DNA of 64,000 bases, taken from the NCBI GenBank assembly GCA_963674545.2, contig CAXXFB010000001.1, positions 2,232,001 to 2,296,000 of the forward strand, written 5' to 3'. Of the stretch, positions 1-8,703 are shown piece after piece. Both the position numbers and the translations under genes were made by a program. Positions within the stretch are counted from its first letter, which is position 1. Each line of letters starts with the position of its first letter. The notes under the pieces were generated by a model. That model was not told where the DNA came from. It did not search any database and saw only the letters and a list, made by a program, of their open reading frames with translations. Origin of the DNA: JABGQS01 sp963674545. Its GTDB lineage: Bacteria; Bacillota; Clostridia; Christensenellales; SZUA-584.

Positions 1-2
1 CA

Positions 3-485
3 CTGGAGGATGGCAACATTGTAAAGGTGAAAAGCAGTAAAGGCGAGCTCACGGAAAAAATACCGGCGATCATAAAAGTTGAGATAAACGACGGTGTTGT
101 GGAAGTTAAACGGAGCTCGGATAATAAAAATGACAGGGCGATGCACGGCCTTTCACGTGCACTTATAGCCAATATGGTGACAGGACTTACCGAAGGGTTC
201 ACAAAGGTTCTCGAAGTTGTCGGCGTTGGCTACAGAGTGCAGAAAAACGGCAACAAGATCGTTCTCAACGTTGGATATTCGCATCCCGTAGAGGTTGCCG
301 AAGACGGTGTTACGCTTGATGTTGAGGGCACGAATATAATTAAAGTTTCGGGCATCAGCAAGCAGGTAGTCGGACAGGTTGCGTCAGAGATAAGAGGTAT
401 TCGTCCGCCGGAGCCGTATAAGGGCAAGGGCATAAGATACAGGGACGAAGTCGTGCTGCGCAAAGTCGGCAAGACCGGAATGTAG
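3..485 (+). CDS. rplF: 50S ribosomal protein L6, 5' end cut by window
   Basis: Large-subunit protein L6, which binds 23S rRNA near the factor-binding site. The frame is open from base 3, before the first possible start, so the gene begins outside the window; about 160 of the usual 180 residues are present. The C-terminal half carries the family signature around GYRVQKNG and the ending PEPYKGKGIRYRDE, which is diagnostic for L6. rplR follows after 16 bases, the normal spc-operon order. Confidence 0.96.
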   Translation: MEDGNIVKVKSSKGELTEKIPAIIKVEINDGVVEVKRSSDNKNDRAMHGLSRALIANMVTGLTEGFTKVLEVVGVGYRVQKNGNKIVLNVGYSHPVEVAEDGVTLDVEGTNIIKVSGISKQVVGQVASEIRGIRPPEPYKGKGIRYRDEVVLRKVGKTGM

Positions 486-501
486 AAAGGTGGCGTGAAA
501 A

Positions 502-870
502 TTGATTAATAAGAAGAATAAAAACCAAATCAGACAGGGACGTCACTTAAGGGTAAGAAACAAGATATCCGGTACTGCTGTGAAGCCAAGGCTAAACGTA
601 TACCGCAGCACCAGCCATATCTATGCTCAGGTGATAGATGATGAAAAAGGTATGACGCTAGTAAGTGCATCAACTATGGAAAAAGACATAAAGGCTGCTG
701 TGCAGGGCAAGAATAAAAAAGAAGCCGCTGCAATAGTAGGCGAGAGTGTTGCAAAGAGGGCATTAGCCAAAGGCATAAAAGAAGTTGTCTTTGACAGAGG
801 CGGCTATGTCTATACAGGCAGAGTAGAGCAGTTGGCTGACGGCGCTAGAAAAGCCGGACTCAAGTTTTAG
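502..870 (+). CDS. rplR: 50S ribosomal protein L18
   Basis: Binds 5S rRNA and helps dock it on the large subunit. The 122-residue length is normal. The basic N-terminus is followed by RLNVYRSTSHIYAQVIDD and the C-terminal FDRGGYVYTGRVEQLADGAR, both typical of L18. The start is TTG, chosen because AAAGGTGG lies 9 bases upstream and the GTG at 495 runs into a stop after four codons. It lies between rplF and rpsE. Confidence 0.96.
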   Translation: MINKKNKNQIRQGRHLRVRNKISGTAVKPRLNVYRSTSHIYAQVIDDEKGMTLVSASTMEKDIKAAVQGKNKKEAAAIVGESVAKRALAKGIKEVVFDRGGYVYTGRVEQLADGARKAGLKF

Positions 871-885
871 AAGGAGGAAGATCTG

Positions 886-1455
886 GTGCAGAGAAACGAT
901 GCATTTAAAGGCAATGATAGAAAAAATGACGGCGGCAGAGGCCCGGGACGTGGCAGACGCAACTTCAAGAAGGAAGAAGATAAAGAATTCAAAGAGAAGC
1001 TGGTTTACGTCAACCGTGTTGCCAAGGTTGTAAAAGGCGGCAGAAACTTCCGCTTTACAGCGCTTGTCGTAGTTGGAGACGAAAAGGGCAAGGTTGGCGC
1101 AGGTCTTGGAAAAGCAGCGGAGATTCCGGAGGCTATAGCAAAGGCCGTACAGAAGGCAAAGCGCAACCTTATCGAAGTTCCTATAGTAGGTACGACGATA
1201 CCTCACGAGGTTCTTGGAGTATTTGGAAGAGGCAAAGTATTGCTGCTTCCTGCTGCTGAAGGTACCGGTGTTATAGCCGGAGGACCTGCCCGTGCAGTTT
1301 TGGAGCTTGCCGGAGTCAAAGATATAAAAACGAAGTCGCAGGGATCTAACACACCTGCAAACTGCGTTAAGGCTACTATAGAAGGTCTTAAACTTTTAAA
1401 AACAGCAGAGCAGTACGCAAAAATGCGTGGTGTAAGCGTAGACCATCTTAAGTAA
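886..1455 (+). CDS. rpsE: 30S ribosomal protein S5
   Basis: Small-subunit protein involved in decoding accuracy. It has 189 residues, slightly long because of a charged, Gly/Arg-rich N-terminal extension of about 35 residues before the double-stranded-RNA-binding fold (KLVYVNRVAKVVKGGRNFRF). The C-terminal domain has the usual GVIAGGPARAVLELAG stretch. It starts at GTG after an AAGGAGGAAG ribosome site, 15 bases after rplR. Confidence 0.96.
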   Translation: MQRNDAFKGNDRKNDGGRGPGRGRRNFKKEEDKEFKEKLVYVNRVAKVVKGGRNFRFTALVVVGDEKGKVGAGLGKAAEIPEAIAKAVQKAKRNLIEVPIVGTTIPHEVLGVFGRGKVLLLPAAEGTGVIAGGPARAVLELAGVKDIKTKSQGSNTPANCVKATIEGLKLLKTAEQYAKMRGVSVDHLK

Positions 1456-1466
1456 GGAGAATTGTT

Positions 1467-1661
1467 ATGGCTAAAGCAACGGCGAATAAAATAAAGATAA
1501 AGCTTGTTAAAAGCCCTATAGGATATTCAAAGGATCAGAGAGCTACGCTTGAAGCTCTTGGTCTTAAGAGAATCAATTCAGTTGTAGAAAAAGAAGACAA
1601 CGACTGCATACAGGGCATGATTAGAAAAGTGACGCACCTTGTCAAGGTGCTTGACGCATAA
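1467..1661 (+). CDS. rpmD: 50S ribosomal protein L30
   Basis: A 64-residue L30, the normal short bacterial length, with the signature IKLVKSPIGYSKDQRATLEALGL split over its first 35 residues. ATG start after TAAGGAG, 11 bases after the rpsE stop. It precedes rplO in the conserved spc order. Confidence 0.95.
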   Translation: MAKATANKIKIKLVKSPIGYSKDQRATLEALGLKRINSVVEKEDNDCIQGMIRKVTHLVKVLDA

Positions 1662-1680
1662 ACTTGAAGGAGGCCAAGTC

Positions 1681-2124
1681 GTGAGAATTAACGAATTAAA
1701 GCCAGCTGCTGGCGCAAAAAGAAAAAGAAAGCGTGTTGGCAGAGGCGCCGGTTCGGGCATGGGCAAGACCGCTACCCGAGGACAGGACGGCCAAAATAGC
1801 AGAAGCGGCGGCGGAGTACGCCCCGGATTCGAAGGCGGCCAGATGCCGCTTGCAAGACGTTTGCCAAAACGTGGTTTTAAAAATATATTTGCAAAGACAT
1901 ATTCCACAGTGAATGTGAGTGACCTAAATAGGTTCGAAGACGGAACAGAGGTTACTGCTCAGCTTCTTAAGGAAAAAAGGGTCATCCGAAAGCTTAATGA
2001 CGGGCTTAAAGTCTTAGGGAACGGAGAGATCACAAAAAAGCTGACGGTAAAAGCCGACAAGTTCACCAAGACGGCTCAGGAAAAAATTACAGCCGCTGGT
2101 GGCACAGCTGAGGTGAATGAATAA
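1681..2124 (+). CDS. rplO: 50S ribosomal protein L15
   Basis: Late-assembling large-subunit protein of 147 residues. The N-terminus RINELKPAAGAKRKRKRVGRG is followed by the Gly-rich GAGSGMGKTATRGQ region typical of L15. I place the start at GTG 1681 because GAAGGAGGCCAAG precedes it at good spacing; the frame stays open to 1639, but that would overlap rpmD and lacks a ribosome site. The stop overlaps the secY start by one base, suggesting translational coupling. Confidence 0.95.
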   Translation: MRINELKPAAGAKRKRKRVGRGAGSGMGKTATRGQDGQNSRSGGGVRPGFEGGQMPLARRLPKRGFKNIFAKTYSTVNVSDLNRFEDGTEVTAQLLKEKRVIRKLNDGLKVLGNGEITKKLTVKADKFTKTAQEKITAAGGTAEVNE

Positions 2125-3395
2125 TGTTTAGTACGCTCCGAAATGCATGGAAGGTTCCGGATATAAGAAAGAAAATACTATATACCCTTATGATGCTCCT
2201 TGTTTACAGAATCGGAGCGCATGTACCGGTTCCAGGTATGGATATAGTAGCGCTGGGCAATGATATCCAGCAGGGATCGTTAGCTGGCTTTCTTGACCTG
2301 TTTGCAGGCGGTGCGCTGTCTAACTTCTCGCTGTTTGCTCTTGGTATAACGCCATACATTACGGCGTCTATCATTATGAATCTTCTGACTATGGCGCTTC
2401 CGCCGCTTGAAAGGCTTTCAAAGGAAGGCCCGGAAGGAAGAAAGAAGATAGCTTCCATCACACGTTATGCTGCAGTTGCACTGGGTCTTATACAGTCGAT
2501 TGCGGTGCTGCTGAGCTATAAAAAATACGTTATTGCCATGGAAGGCATACCGACGATAATGTCGTATATAACGATAGTAATGTGCTTGACGGCAGGTACT
2601 GCACTGATAATGTGGATTGGTGAACATATAACGGAGAACGGCGTTGGAAACGGAATATCGCTGCTTATTTTCATAAGCATAGTCAGCAGGTTATATCCGT
2701 CGGCAAAGACTTTGGTGCAGAATGCGCTTAATCCGGATTATACGCAGACGACACTGCTTACAGTAGGAGTTGTGCTGGTAGCAGCGATAGTGATAGTAGC
2801 AGGTATAACGTTCGTCGATTTGGGTGAACGACGAATACCTGTGCAATATGCAAAGCGTGTTATAGGAAGAAAAATGTACGGCGGACAGTCTACACACATT
2901 CCTATGAAGATAAACCAGTCGGGCGTTCTTCCGCTTATATTTGCGCTGACGCTCATACAGTTCCCAACCATCATAGGCCAGCTTTTCGGCTCGCAGATGA
3001 CGGGATATAAAGCGATAATGGGAGCGGACAAACCGCTGTACCTTGTACTGTTTGCACTGCTGATATTCTTCTTCACATTCTTCTATTCACAGGCGACGTT
3101 CAATCCGCCTGATGTAGCGAAGAATCTGCAGCAGAACGGAGGATTCATTCCGGGCATACGTGCAGGCAAACCGACGTCAGACTATCTTACAAAGATACTG
3201 ACACGTGTTACGCTTTTCGGCGCACTGTTCCTGGCAATAGTTGCGACGATACCGACGGGTCTTAGTGCCCTGGCGGGTTTCAGTTCACCGTTTGGTGCAA
3301 CAAGCCTTCTGATCATGGTAAGCGTTTCACTCGAGACGACAAGACAGCTAGAGTCGCAGATGATGATGAGGCACTATAAAGGATTCCTGAAATAG
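2124..3395 (+). CDS. secY: Preprotein translocase subunit SecY
   Basis: Channel subunit of the SecYEG protein export complex in the cytoplasmic membrane. The 423-residue length and about ten hydrophobic segments fit the family. Recognisable SecY stretches include the N-terminal RIGAHVPVPGMD, ALGITPYITASIIMNLL in helix 2, the cytoplasmic loop VDLGERRIPVQYAKR, and NPPDVAKNLQQNGGFIPGIR near the C-terminal half. It lies between rplO and adk as in most Clostridia. Confidence 0.97.
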   Translation: MFSTLRNAWKVPDIRKKILYTLMMLLVYRIGAHVPVPGMDIVALGNDIQQGSLAGFLDLFAGGALSNFSLFALGITPYITASIIMNLLTMALPPLERLSKEGPEGRKKIASITRYAAVALGLIQSIAVLLSYKKYVIAMEGIPTIMSYITIVMCLTAGTALIMWIGEHITENGVGNGISLLIFISIVSRLYPSAKTLVQNALNPDYTQTTLLTVGVVLVAAIVIVAGITFVDLGERRIPVQYAKRVIGRKMYGGQSTHIPMKINQSGVLPLIFALTLIQFPTIIGQLFGSQMTGYKAIMGADKPLYLVLFALLIFFFTFFYSQATFNPPDVAKNLQQNGGFIPGIRAGKPTSDYLTKILTRVTLFGALFLAIVATIPTGLSALAGFSSPFGATSLLIMVSVSLETTRQLESQMMMRHYKGFLK

Positions 3396-3405
3396 AGGTA
3401 GGGCT

Positions 3406-4032
3406 ATGAAATGGATGTTTGTTGGTCCGCCCGGTGCGGGCAAAGGAACACAAGCAGCGAAAATTGCGGCAAAATATGAGATACCTCACATCTCTACCGG
3501 AGATATGCTTCGGGCAGAGATAAAAAAAGGCAGCGAGCTTGGGCTCAAAGCCAAACAGTACATAGACTCCGGACAGCTCGTCCCAGACGATCTTATGGTG
3601 GCTATGGTTGAAAAGAGAATAGCTGAACCTGATGCTGAAAACGGGTTTCTGCTTGACGGCTTCCCAAGGACAAAACTGCAGGCTGAAGCGCTCGACAAGA
3701 TAACACAGCTCGACAAGGTGATAAACCTGTTTGTGCCGGACGATAAACTGGTGCACAGGCTGTGCGGCAGAAGGGTTTGTGAAAACTGCAGCGCAACGTA
3801 TCATGTGTCAATGCTTTCCGACTTAAAGACCTGCCCAAAATGCGGCGGCCCGCTAATTATAAGGGACGATGACAAGGAAGAAGTAGTTCTTGAACGGCTC
3901 AGGGTCTATAAGGAGAACACACAGCCTTTGATACAGTATTACACCGAAAAAGGTGTGCTGCACGACGTTGTGGGCTCTGGTGGCATCGATACAATCACGC
4001 AGACTATAATGGGAGTACTGGAGCAGCAATGA
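3406..4032 (+). CDS. adk: Adenylate kinase, zinc-lid form
   Basis: Interconverts ATP + AMP and 2 ADP in the cytosol. The P-loop GPPGAGKGTQ lies at residues 7-16 and the AMP-site DGFPRT at 84-89. The lid carries four cysteines (125, 128, 143, 146), the structural zinc site common in Gram-positive adenylate kinases. Length of 208 residues is close to the usual 215. The stop overlaps the map start by four bases (ATGA). Confidence 0.97.
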   Translation: MKWMFVGPPGAGKGTQAAKIAAKYEIPHISTGDMLRAEIKKGSELGLKAKQYIDSGQLVPDDLMVAMVEKRIAEPDAENGFLLDGFPRTKLQAEALDKITQLDKVINLFVPDDKLVHRLCGRRVCENCSATYHVSMLSDLKTCPKCGGPLIIRDDDKEEVVLERLRVYKENTQPLIQYYTEKGVLHDVVGSGGIDTITQTIMGVLEQQ

Positions 4033-4775
4033 TTGTACTCAAGTCAAAGCGTGAAATAGAGTTTTTAAGAGATGCCGGCAGGATATCTGCACAGGCGCTG
4101 GCTATTGTTGGAGAAAACATCAAAGCGGGAATTACTACAAAAGAGCTTGACGAGATTGCACAGAAGTTCATTGAAAAGTGCGGCGCACAGCCTTCGTTTC
4201 TCGGATACAACGGTTATCCGGCTACGATATGCGCATCGGTAAACGACGAGGTCGTCCACGGCATTCCGGACACAAGAGTGCTGGAAGAAGGGGACATAAT
4301 AAGTATAGATCTCGGTGCAAAATATAAAGGGTATCATGGAGATAACGCAAAGACGTATGCTGTAGGAACAGTAAGCAGCGAAGCACAAAGGCTGATGGAC
4401 GTAACAGAGCAGTCGTTTTATGCGGGAATGAAAGCATTCGAGGAGGGCAGCAGACTACAGGACATATCTGCTGCAGTACAGAAAACGGCAGAGTCAGCCG
4501 GGTTTTCGGTGGTAAGGGAGCTTGTCGGGCATGGAATCGGCCAGCAACTTCACGAAGACCCGAACGTTCCGAACTTTGTGACAGGCAGTAAAGGACCGAA
4601 GCTGCGGACAGGAATGGTGCTGTGCATCGAACCTATGATAAACATGGGAAAGAGGCACACGATTACTATGGAAGACGGATGGACTGTGAAGACAAAAGAC
4701 GGTAGTCTCTCGTCCCACTATGAACACACCATTGCACTGACCGATAACGGGCCTGAGATACTGACGAAGGGGTGA
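4029..4775 (+). CDS. map: Methionine aminopeptidase, type I
   Basis: Removes the N-terminal methionine from nascent proteins. 248 residues, the short type Ia form without an N-terminal extension. Metal ligands are recognisable in DLGAKYKGYHGDNAKTYAVG, GHGIGQQLHEDPNVPNF, CIEPMI and YEHTIALT. The start ATG overlaps the adk stop. The order secY-adk-map-infA is standard for Firmicutes. Confidence 0.97.
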   Translation: MIVLKSKREIEFLRDAGRISAQALAIVGENIKAGITTKELDEIAQKFIEKCGAQPSFLGYNGYPATICASVNDEVVHGIPDTRVLEEGDIISIDLGAKYKGYHGDNAKTYAVGTVSSEAQRLMDVTEQSFYAGMKAFEEGSRLQDISAAVQKTAESAGFSVVRELVGHGIGQQLHEDPNVPNFVTGSKGPKLRTGMVLCIEPMINMGKRHTITMEDGWTVKTKDGSLSSHYEHTIALTDNGPEILTKG

Positions 4776-4780
4776 AACCA

Positions 4781-5059
4781 GTGACGTATCCGGCAGAAGT
4801 TGGAAGAGTTGCCGTTTCGAGTGCAGGCAGGGATGCCGGCAGGATGTTTATAATACTGAGTGTTATTGATGCTCAATATGTATATATTGCAGATGGTGAC
4901 TTAAGAAAGATAGATCACCCGAAGAAGAAGAAACTCAAGCATTTAAGGCTTACGGAAACTGTTCTAGAGTCCATAGCGGAAAAACTTAAACAGTCGGCGA
5001 AAGTGTTTGATGCAGAGATTCGCAGTGCGATTAAGTCGTGCAGCGGCCAGGAGCAGTAG
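4781..5059 (+). CDS. KOW-domain RNA-binding protein (L14e-like)
   Basis: Small protein with an N-terminal KOW-type motif (EVGRVAVSSAGRDAGRMFII) followed by a basic Lys-rich stretch (DHPKKKKLKHLRL). Such L14e-like KOW proteins are regularly found between map and infA in Clostridia; a role in ribosome or RNA binding is inferred from the fold only. I prefer the GTG at 4781 because AAGGGG (4767-4772) sits 8 bases upstream; GTG 4772, overlapping the map stop, is the alternative. Confidence 0.85.
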   Translation: MTYPAEVGRVAVSSAGRDAGRMFIILSVIDAQYVYIADGDLRKIDHPKKKKLKHLRLTETVLESIAEKLKQSAKVFDAEIRSAIKSCSGQEQ

Positions 5060-5073
5060 AAGGAGGAGCTGGT

Positions 5074-5295
5074 TTGTCAAAAAGCGACGTAATTGAAATG
5101 GAAGGCAGAGTTACGGAGGCGTTTCCAAACGCTGTGTTTGAAGTAGAGCTTGAGAACGGGCATAAAGTGCTTGCTCACATATCCGGCAAACTTCGTATGC
5201 ACTATATCCGGATATTGCCGGGAGACAAGGTGACAGTAGAGATATCGCCTTATGATTTGAAACGTGGACGTATTACATGGCGTGGCAAAGGCTGA
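5074..5295 (+). CDS. infA: Translation initiation factor IF-1
   Basis: S1/OB-fold initiation factor that binds the ribosomal A site. 73 residues, the normal length, with MEGRVTEAFPNAVFEVELENG near the start and the ending LKRGRITWRGKG. The start is TTG 5074, 4 bases after AAGGAGGAGCTG; the frame is open further upstream but only inside the preceding gene. rpmJ follows after 20 bases. Confidence 0.95.
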   Translation: MSKSDVIEMEGRVTEAFPNAVFEVELENGHKVLAHISGKLRMHYIRILPGDKVTVEISPYDLKRGRITWRGKG

Positions 5296-5315
5296 ACTAG
5301 AAGGAGGAAAGCAAA

Positions 5316-5429
5316 ATGAAAGTTAGACCGTCGGTTAAACCGATTTGTGAAAAGTGCAAGGTTATAAAACGTAAGGGCAAGGTAATGGTTATCTGCCAGA
5401 ACCCCAAGCACAAACAGACACAAGGGTAA
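5316..5429 (+). CDS. rpmJ: 50S ribosomal protein L36, zinc-binding form
   Basis: Smallest large-subunit protein, 37 residues: starts MKVRPSVKPICEKCKVIKRK and ends QNPKHKQTQG. The Cys-X2-Cys, later Cys and His residues form the zinc ribbon of the C+ type. An excellent AGAAGGAGGAAAGC site precedes the ATG. It lies between infA and rpsM as expected. Confidence 0.95.
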   Translation: MKVRPSVKPICEKCKVIKRKGKVMVICQNPKHKQTQG

Positions 5430-5517
5430 GCAAGCTTATCGGAGCGGCTGCAGGGCTTAATGTGCTCTGGTATCCGTACAGCTTTTAATATAGAAATTAT
5501 TTCGGAGGTGTTATTAA

Positions 5518-5886
5518 GTGGCACGTATAGCTGGTATTGATCTACCGAACGATAAAAGGGTAGAGATCGGCCTGACGTATATTTACGGTATAGGCCTTAC
5601 AACTTCAAAAGACATATTAGCGTCAACTGGTGTTGACCCCGATATCAGAGTCAAAGACTTGTCAGAATCGGACGTCAGCAAATTAAGAGAATATATAGAA
5701 AAAAACCTTAAGGTAGAGGGTGACTTAAGACGTGATACTACCATGAATATCAAGCGTCTTATTGAGATTGGGTGCTATAGGGGCATCCGTCACAGAAGAG
5801 GCCTTCCTGTAAGAGGTCAGAGCTCAAAACAGAACGCACGCACAAGAAAAGGCCCCAAACGCAGTGCAGGCGGAAAGAAAAGGTAG
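5518..5886 (+). CDS. rpsM: 30S ribosomal protein S13
   Basis: Head protein of the 30S subunit that contacts the P site and forms intersubunit bridges. 122 residues with the helix-two-turn-helix start ARIAGIDLPNDKRVEIGLTY and the conserved tail RGLPVRGQSSKQNARTRKGP. GTG start preceded by TCGGAGGTG. First gene of the alpha-operon cluster, 88 bases after rpmJ. Confidence 0.96.
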   Translation: MARIAGIDLPNDKRVEIGLTYIYGIGLTTSKDILASTGVDPDIRVKDLSESDVSKLREYIEKNLKVEGDLRRDTTMNIKRLIEIGCYRGIRHRRGLPVRGQSSKQNARTRKGPKRSAGGKKR

Positions 5887-5896
5887 GGTATAAAGA

Positions 5897-6286
5897 ATGG
5901 CAAAACCAAAGCAGACGAGAAAACGTCGTGAAAAGAAAAACATCGAGCGTGGACAGGCGCACATTCAGGCTTCGTTCAACAATACGCTCGTTACAATGAC
6001 TGATACTGCCGGAAATGCGCTTAGCTGGGCAAGTGCCGGCGGCATGGGTTTCAGAGGCAGCAAGAAGAGTACTCCTTTTGCTGCACAGGTAGCTGCTGAA
6101 AAGGCTGCTAAGGCCGCTATGGAACATGGTCTTAGGTTCGTTGACGTATATGTTAAAGGACCGGGCAGCGGCAGGGAAGCTGCTATTCGTGCACTTCAGA
6201 CCGCTGGTCTTGAAGTTAGTCTCATCAAGGACGTAACGCCGATACCACATAACGGCTGCCGTCCGCCGAAACGCAGGAGAGTATAA
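5897..6286 (+). CDS. rpsK: 30S ribosomal protein S11
   Basis: Platform protein of the 30S subunit. 129 residues; contains IQASFNNTLVTMTD, the FRGSKKSTPFAAQ loop and the terminal DVTPIPHNGCRPPKRRRV, all diagnostic. ATG start 10 bases after the rpsM stop. Confidence 0.97.
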   Translation: MAKPKQTRKRREKKNIERGQAHIQASFNNTLVTMTDTAGNALSWASAGGMGFRGSKKSTPFAAQVAAEKAAKAAMEHGLRFVDVYVKGPGSGREAAIRALQTAGLEVSLIKDVTPIPHNGCRPPKRRRV

Positions 6287-6301
6287 GGAGGAAATATAGA
6301 T

Positions 6302-6928
6302 ATGGCTAGATATACAGGTTCCGTATGCCGTCTGTGCCGCAGAGAAGGTGCTAAGCTCTTCCTTAAGGGCGACAGATGCTACAGCGGGAAATGCGCTTTT
6401 GTAAAGCGCCCGACTCCGCCGGGAGAACAAAAAAAAGGAAGACGTAACAAGGTGAGCGAATACGGCCTTCAGCTTCGTGAGAAACAGAAGGTTAAAAGGG
6501 CATATGGTATGCTTGAATCTCAGTTTGAAAAATATTATTTACTGGCAGAGCGTATGAAAGGCAAAACTGGTGAAAACCTTTTGATGCTTCTCGAATCAAG
6601 GCTCGACAACGTTGCTTACCGTTTAGGATTTGGCGAATCGCGTGCACAGGCTCGGCAGCTTGTTATGCACGGTCATGTGCTTGTCAACGGCAACAAGGTA
6701 GATATACCGTCATATTTCGTAAGTGAAGGCGACGAGATCACCATCCGTAAAAAGAGTCAGGACACAGAGAGATTCAAAGAGCTCAGAGAAAGTGAAGCAA
6801 GACCGATGCCAAGCTGGCTCAGCATGGACAATGCAAATCTTACCGGCAGAGTGCTAAGCGCTCCTGTGAGGGAAGACATTGACCTTACTATAGAAGAGCA
6901 CCTGATCGTAGAGCTTTACTCTAAGTAG
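6302..6928 (+). CDS. rpsD: 30S ribosomal protein S4, zinc-binding form
   Basis: Primary 16S rRNA-binding assembly protein. 208 residues. The N-terminus has four cysteines (CRLCRREG and CYSGKC), the zinc-binding C+ form. The S4 RNA-binding domain is visible at LDNVAYRLGFGESRAQARQL. A strong AGGAGGAAATA site precedes the ATG. Placement between rpsK and rpoA is normal for Clostridia. Confidence 0.97.
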   Translation: MARYTGSVCRLCRREGAKLFLKGDRCYSGKCAFVKRPTPPGEQKKGRRNKVSEYGLQLREKQKVKRAYGMLESQFEKYYLLAERMKGKTGENLLMLLESRLDNVAYRLGFGESRAQARQLVMHGHVLVNGNKVDIPSYFVSEGDEITIRKKSQDTERFKELRESEARPMPSWLSMDNANLTGRVLSAPVREDIDLTIEEHLIVELYSK

Positions 6929-7004
6929 TAGGCTTGGCGAACAGGCGGCGTTAGGCGATTAAACGGTTGCCCTTCGAACTCGAACTATAACGGGAGGGTT
7001 ATAT

Positions 7005-7949
7005 ATGTTAGAAATAGAAAAGCCAAATATTGAATGTGTAGAAAAAACGAGTGATAACAAATATGCCAAGTTTATCATGGAACCGCTGGAGAGAGGTTTC
7101 GGATCAACTATAGGCAACTCTCTTCGCAGAGTTCTGCTTTCCTGCCTGCCGGGTGCAGCTGTAACAAGGATCAGACTAGACGGAGTATTGCATGAGTTTT
7201 CCACGATGGAAGGCGTAAGCGAAGATGTCGTCAACCTTGTTATAAACTTGAAAGGCCTTGCAGTCAAGATGCATACTGAAGAGCCGAAAACGCTCATACT
7301 GGATGCGCAGGGACCTAAGGATGTAACGGCGGCAGATATTGTGACCGATGCTGATGTCGAGATACTAAACCCCGACATGCACATTGCGACGCTTGATAAA
7401 CACTCTAATCTCTATATGGAGATAACGGTAGAGCGTGGAAGAGGATATGTGCTTGCAGAGAAGAACAAAACGGATGATATGCCTATAGGCGTTATTCCGG
7501 TAGACTCGCTGTTCACGCCGGTAAGGAAAGTCAACTTCACCGTAGAGAACACTCGTGTAGGACAGATAACCGACTTTGACAAGCTTTCACTGGAGCTGTG
7601 GACAAACGGTACTATATCACCGGACGAGGCCGTATCGCTTGCTGCAAAGATAATATCCGAGCACATGGCGCAGTTCGTAGGACTTACAGAGCACGTTCAG
7701 AACGTTGAGATAATGGTAGAGCCCGAAGAAGACAAGAAGGAAAAGGTGCTCGAGATAACCATAGAAGAGCTTGATCTTTCAGTACGTTCATACAACTGCC
7801 TTAAGCGCGCAGGTATAAACACAGTAGAAGAGCTAATCAAGCGCAACGAAGAAGAGATGATGAAGGTCAGAAACCTTGGAAGAAAGTCCCTTGAAGAAGT
7901 AGAGCAGAAGCTTGCGGCACTTGGGCTGGGCCTGCGGGTTGACGACTGA
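7005..7949 (+). CDS. rpoA: RNA polymerase alpha subunit
   Basis: Dimerising scaffold of RNA polymerase and contact point for activators. 314 residues. The N-terminal domain includes MEPLERGFGSTIGNSLRRVLL; an acidic linker (EPEEDKKEKVLE) leads to the C-terminal helix-hairpin-helix domain (LDLSVRSYNCLKRAGINTVEEL) that binds UP elements. Start ATG with GGGAGGG upstream. Confidence 0.97.
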   Translation: MLEIEKPNIECVEKTSDNKYAKFIMEPLERGFGSTIGNSLRRVLLSCLPGAAVTRIRLDGVLHEFSTMEGVSEDVVNLVINLKGLAVKMHTEEPKTLILDAQGPKDVTAADIVTDADVEILNPDMHIATLDKHSNLYMEITVERGRGYVLAEKNKTDDMPIGVIPVDSLFTPVRKVNFTVENTRVGQITDFDKLSLELWTNGTISPDEAVSLAAKIISEHMAQFVGLTEHVQNVEIMVEPEEDKKEKVLEITIEELDLSVRSYNCLKRAGINTVEELIKRNEEEMMKVRNLGRKSLEEVEQKLAALGLGLRVDD

Positions 7950-8048
7950 AGTTAAAAATAAGACTTTATACAAATAAATTCACTGAACAGGTAGCTTTGC
8001 GCTTGCTCTAGCGCAGTTGCTTCAAACGGCAGTGAGTAGGAGGAAGAA

Positions 8049-8558
8049 ATGGCTGGATATAGAAAGCTGAATAAACCGTCGGATCAGAGAAAAGCGATGC
8101 TGAGAAGCATAGTAACGGGCCTTTTATGGAACGGAAGAGTTGAAACGACGCTGGCTAGAGCAAAAGAAGCAAGGAGCATAGCTGAAAAGTTTATCACACT
8201 TGCTGCAAGAGAGTATGACAAGACTGTAACTGTGAAAAAGGTCGTCATTGAAGACGGCGAAAAGTTCAACAAGGAAGTCGAAAACGACGCACCAAGCAAG
8301 CTTGCTGCAAGACGTAAGATGATGGCATATCTTTACGACATACAGGAGCTTAAACAGGACGGCGAAAGCAAGTACAACTACAAGGAACGTACAAAGCAGG
8401 TAAAACATCCGCTCGTAGAGAAGATGTTCCGTGAGATAGGACCGAAATACCGTCAGCGGGCTGAAGATCTTGGCACAGGCGGCGGATATACACGCATAAT
8501 CAAAAAGGGTCCAAGGCGTGGTGACGGCACTGAGATGGCTATCTTAGAGCTTGTCTAA
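8049..8558 (+). CDS. rplQ: 50S ribosomal protein L17, long form
   Basis: Large-subunit protein near the exit tunnel. The N-terminal RKLNKPSDQRKAMLRSIVT and the C-terminal EMAILELV are typical. At 169 residues it is longer than the usual 115-130 because of a central charged insertion of roughly 45 residues (about 60-105) and an extended region before the C-terminus. Such long forms occur in some Clostridia. It closes the ribosomal cluster and is followed by a terminator. Confidence 0.95.
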   Translation: MAGYRKLNKPSDQRKAMLRSIVTGLLWNGRVETTLARAKEARSIAEKFITLAAREYDKTVTVKKVVIEDGEKFNKEVENDAPSKLAARRKMMAYLYDIQELKQDGESKYNYKERTKQVKHPLVEKMFREIGPKYRQRAEDLGTGGGYTRIIKKGPRRGDGTEMAILELV

Positions 8559-8586
8559 GACAGCATAATATTAGCTTATAACCTTG

Positions 8587-8630
8587 AAGGCTTTGGATTT
8601 TTAATTCTGAAGCCTTTTATTGTTTTTTTA
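8587..8630 (+). terminator. Intrinsic terminator after rplQ
   Basis: Perfect 7-bp stem AAGGCTT / AAGCCTT (8587-8593 with 8610-8616) with a 16-base AT-rich loop, followed by a T-rich tract ending in seven T. It ends the ribosomal protein transcription unit. Confidence 0.8.
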
Positions 8631-8703
8631 ACACTATTGTCAAGAACTATGACTTATTGGAAGTATGCTGAGACTTAAATGAATCGCCGATTTTGGAGGC
8701 ATA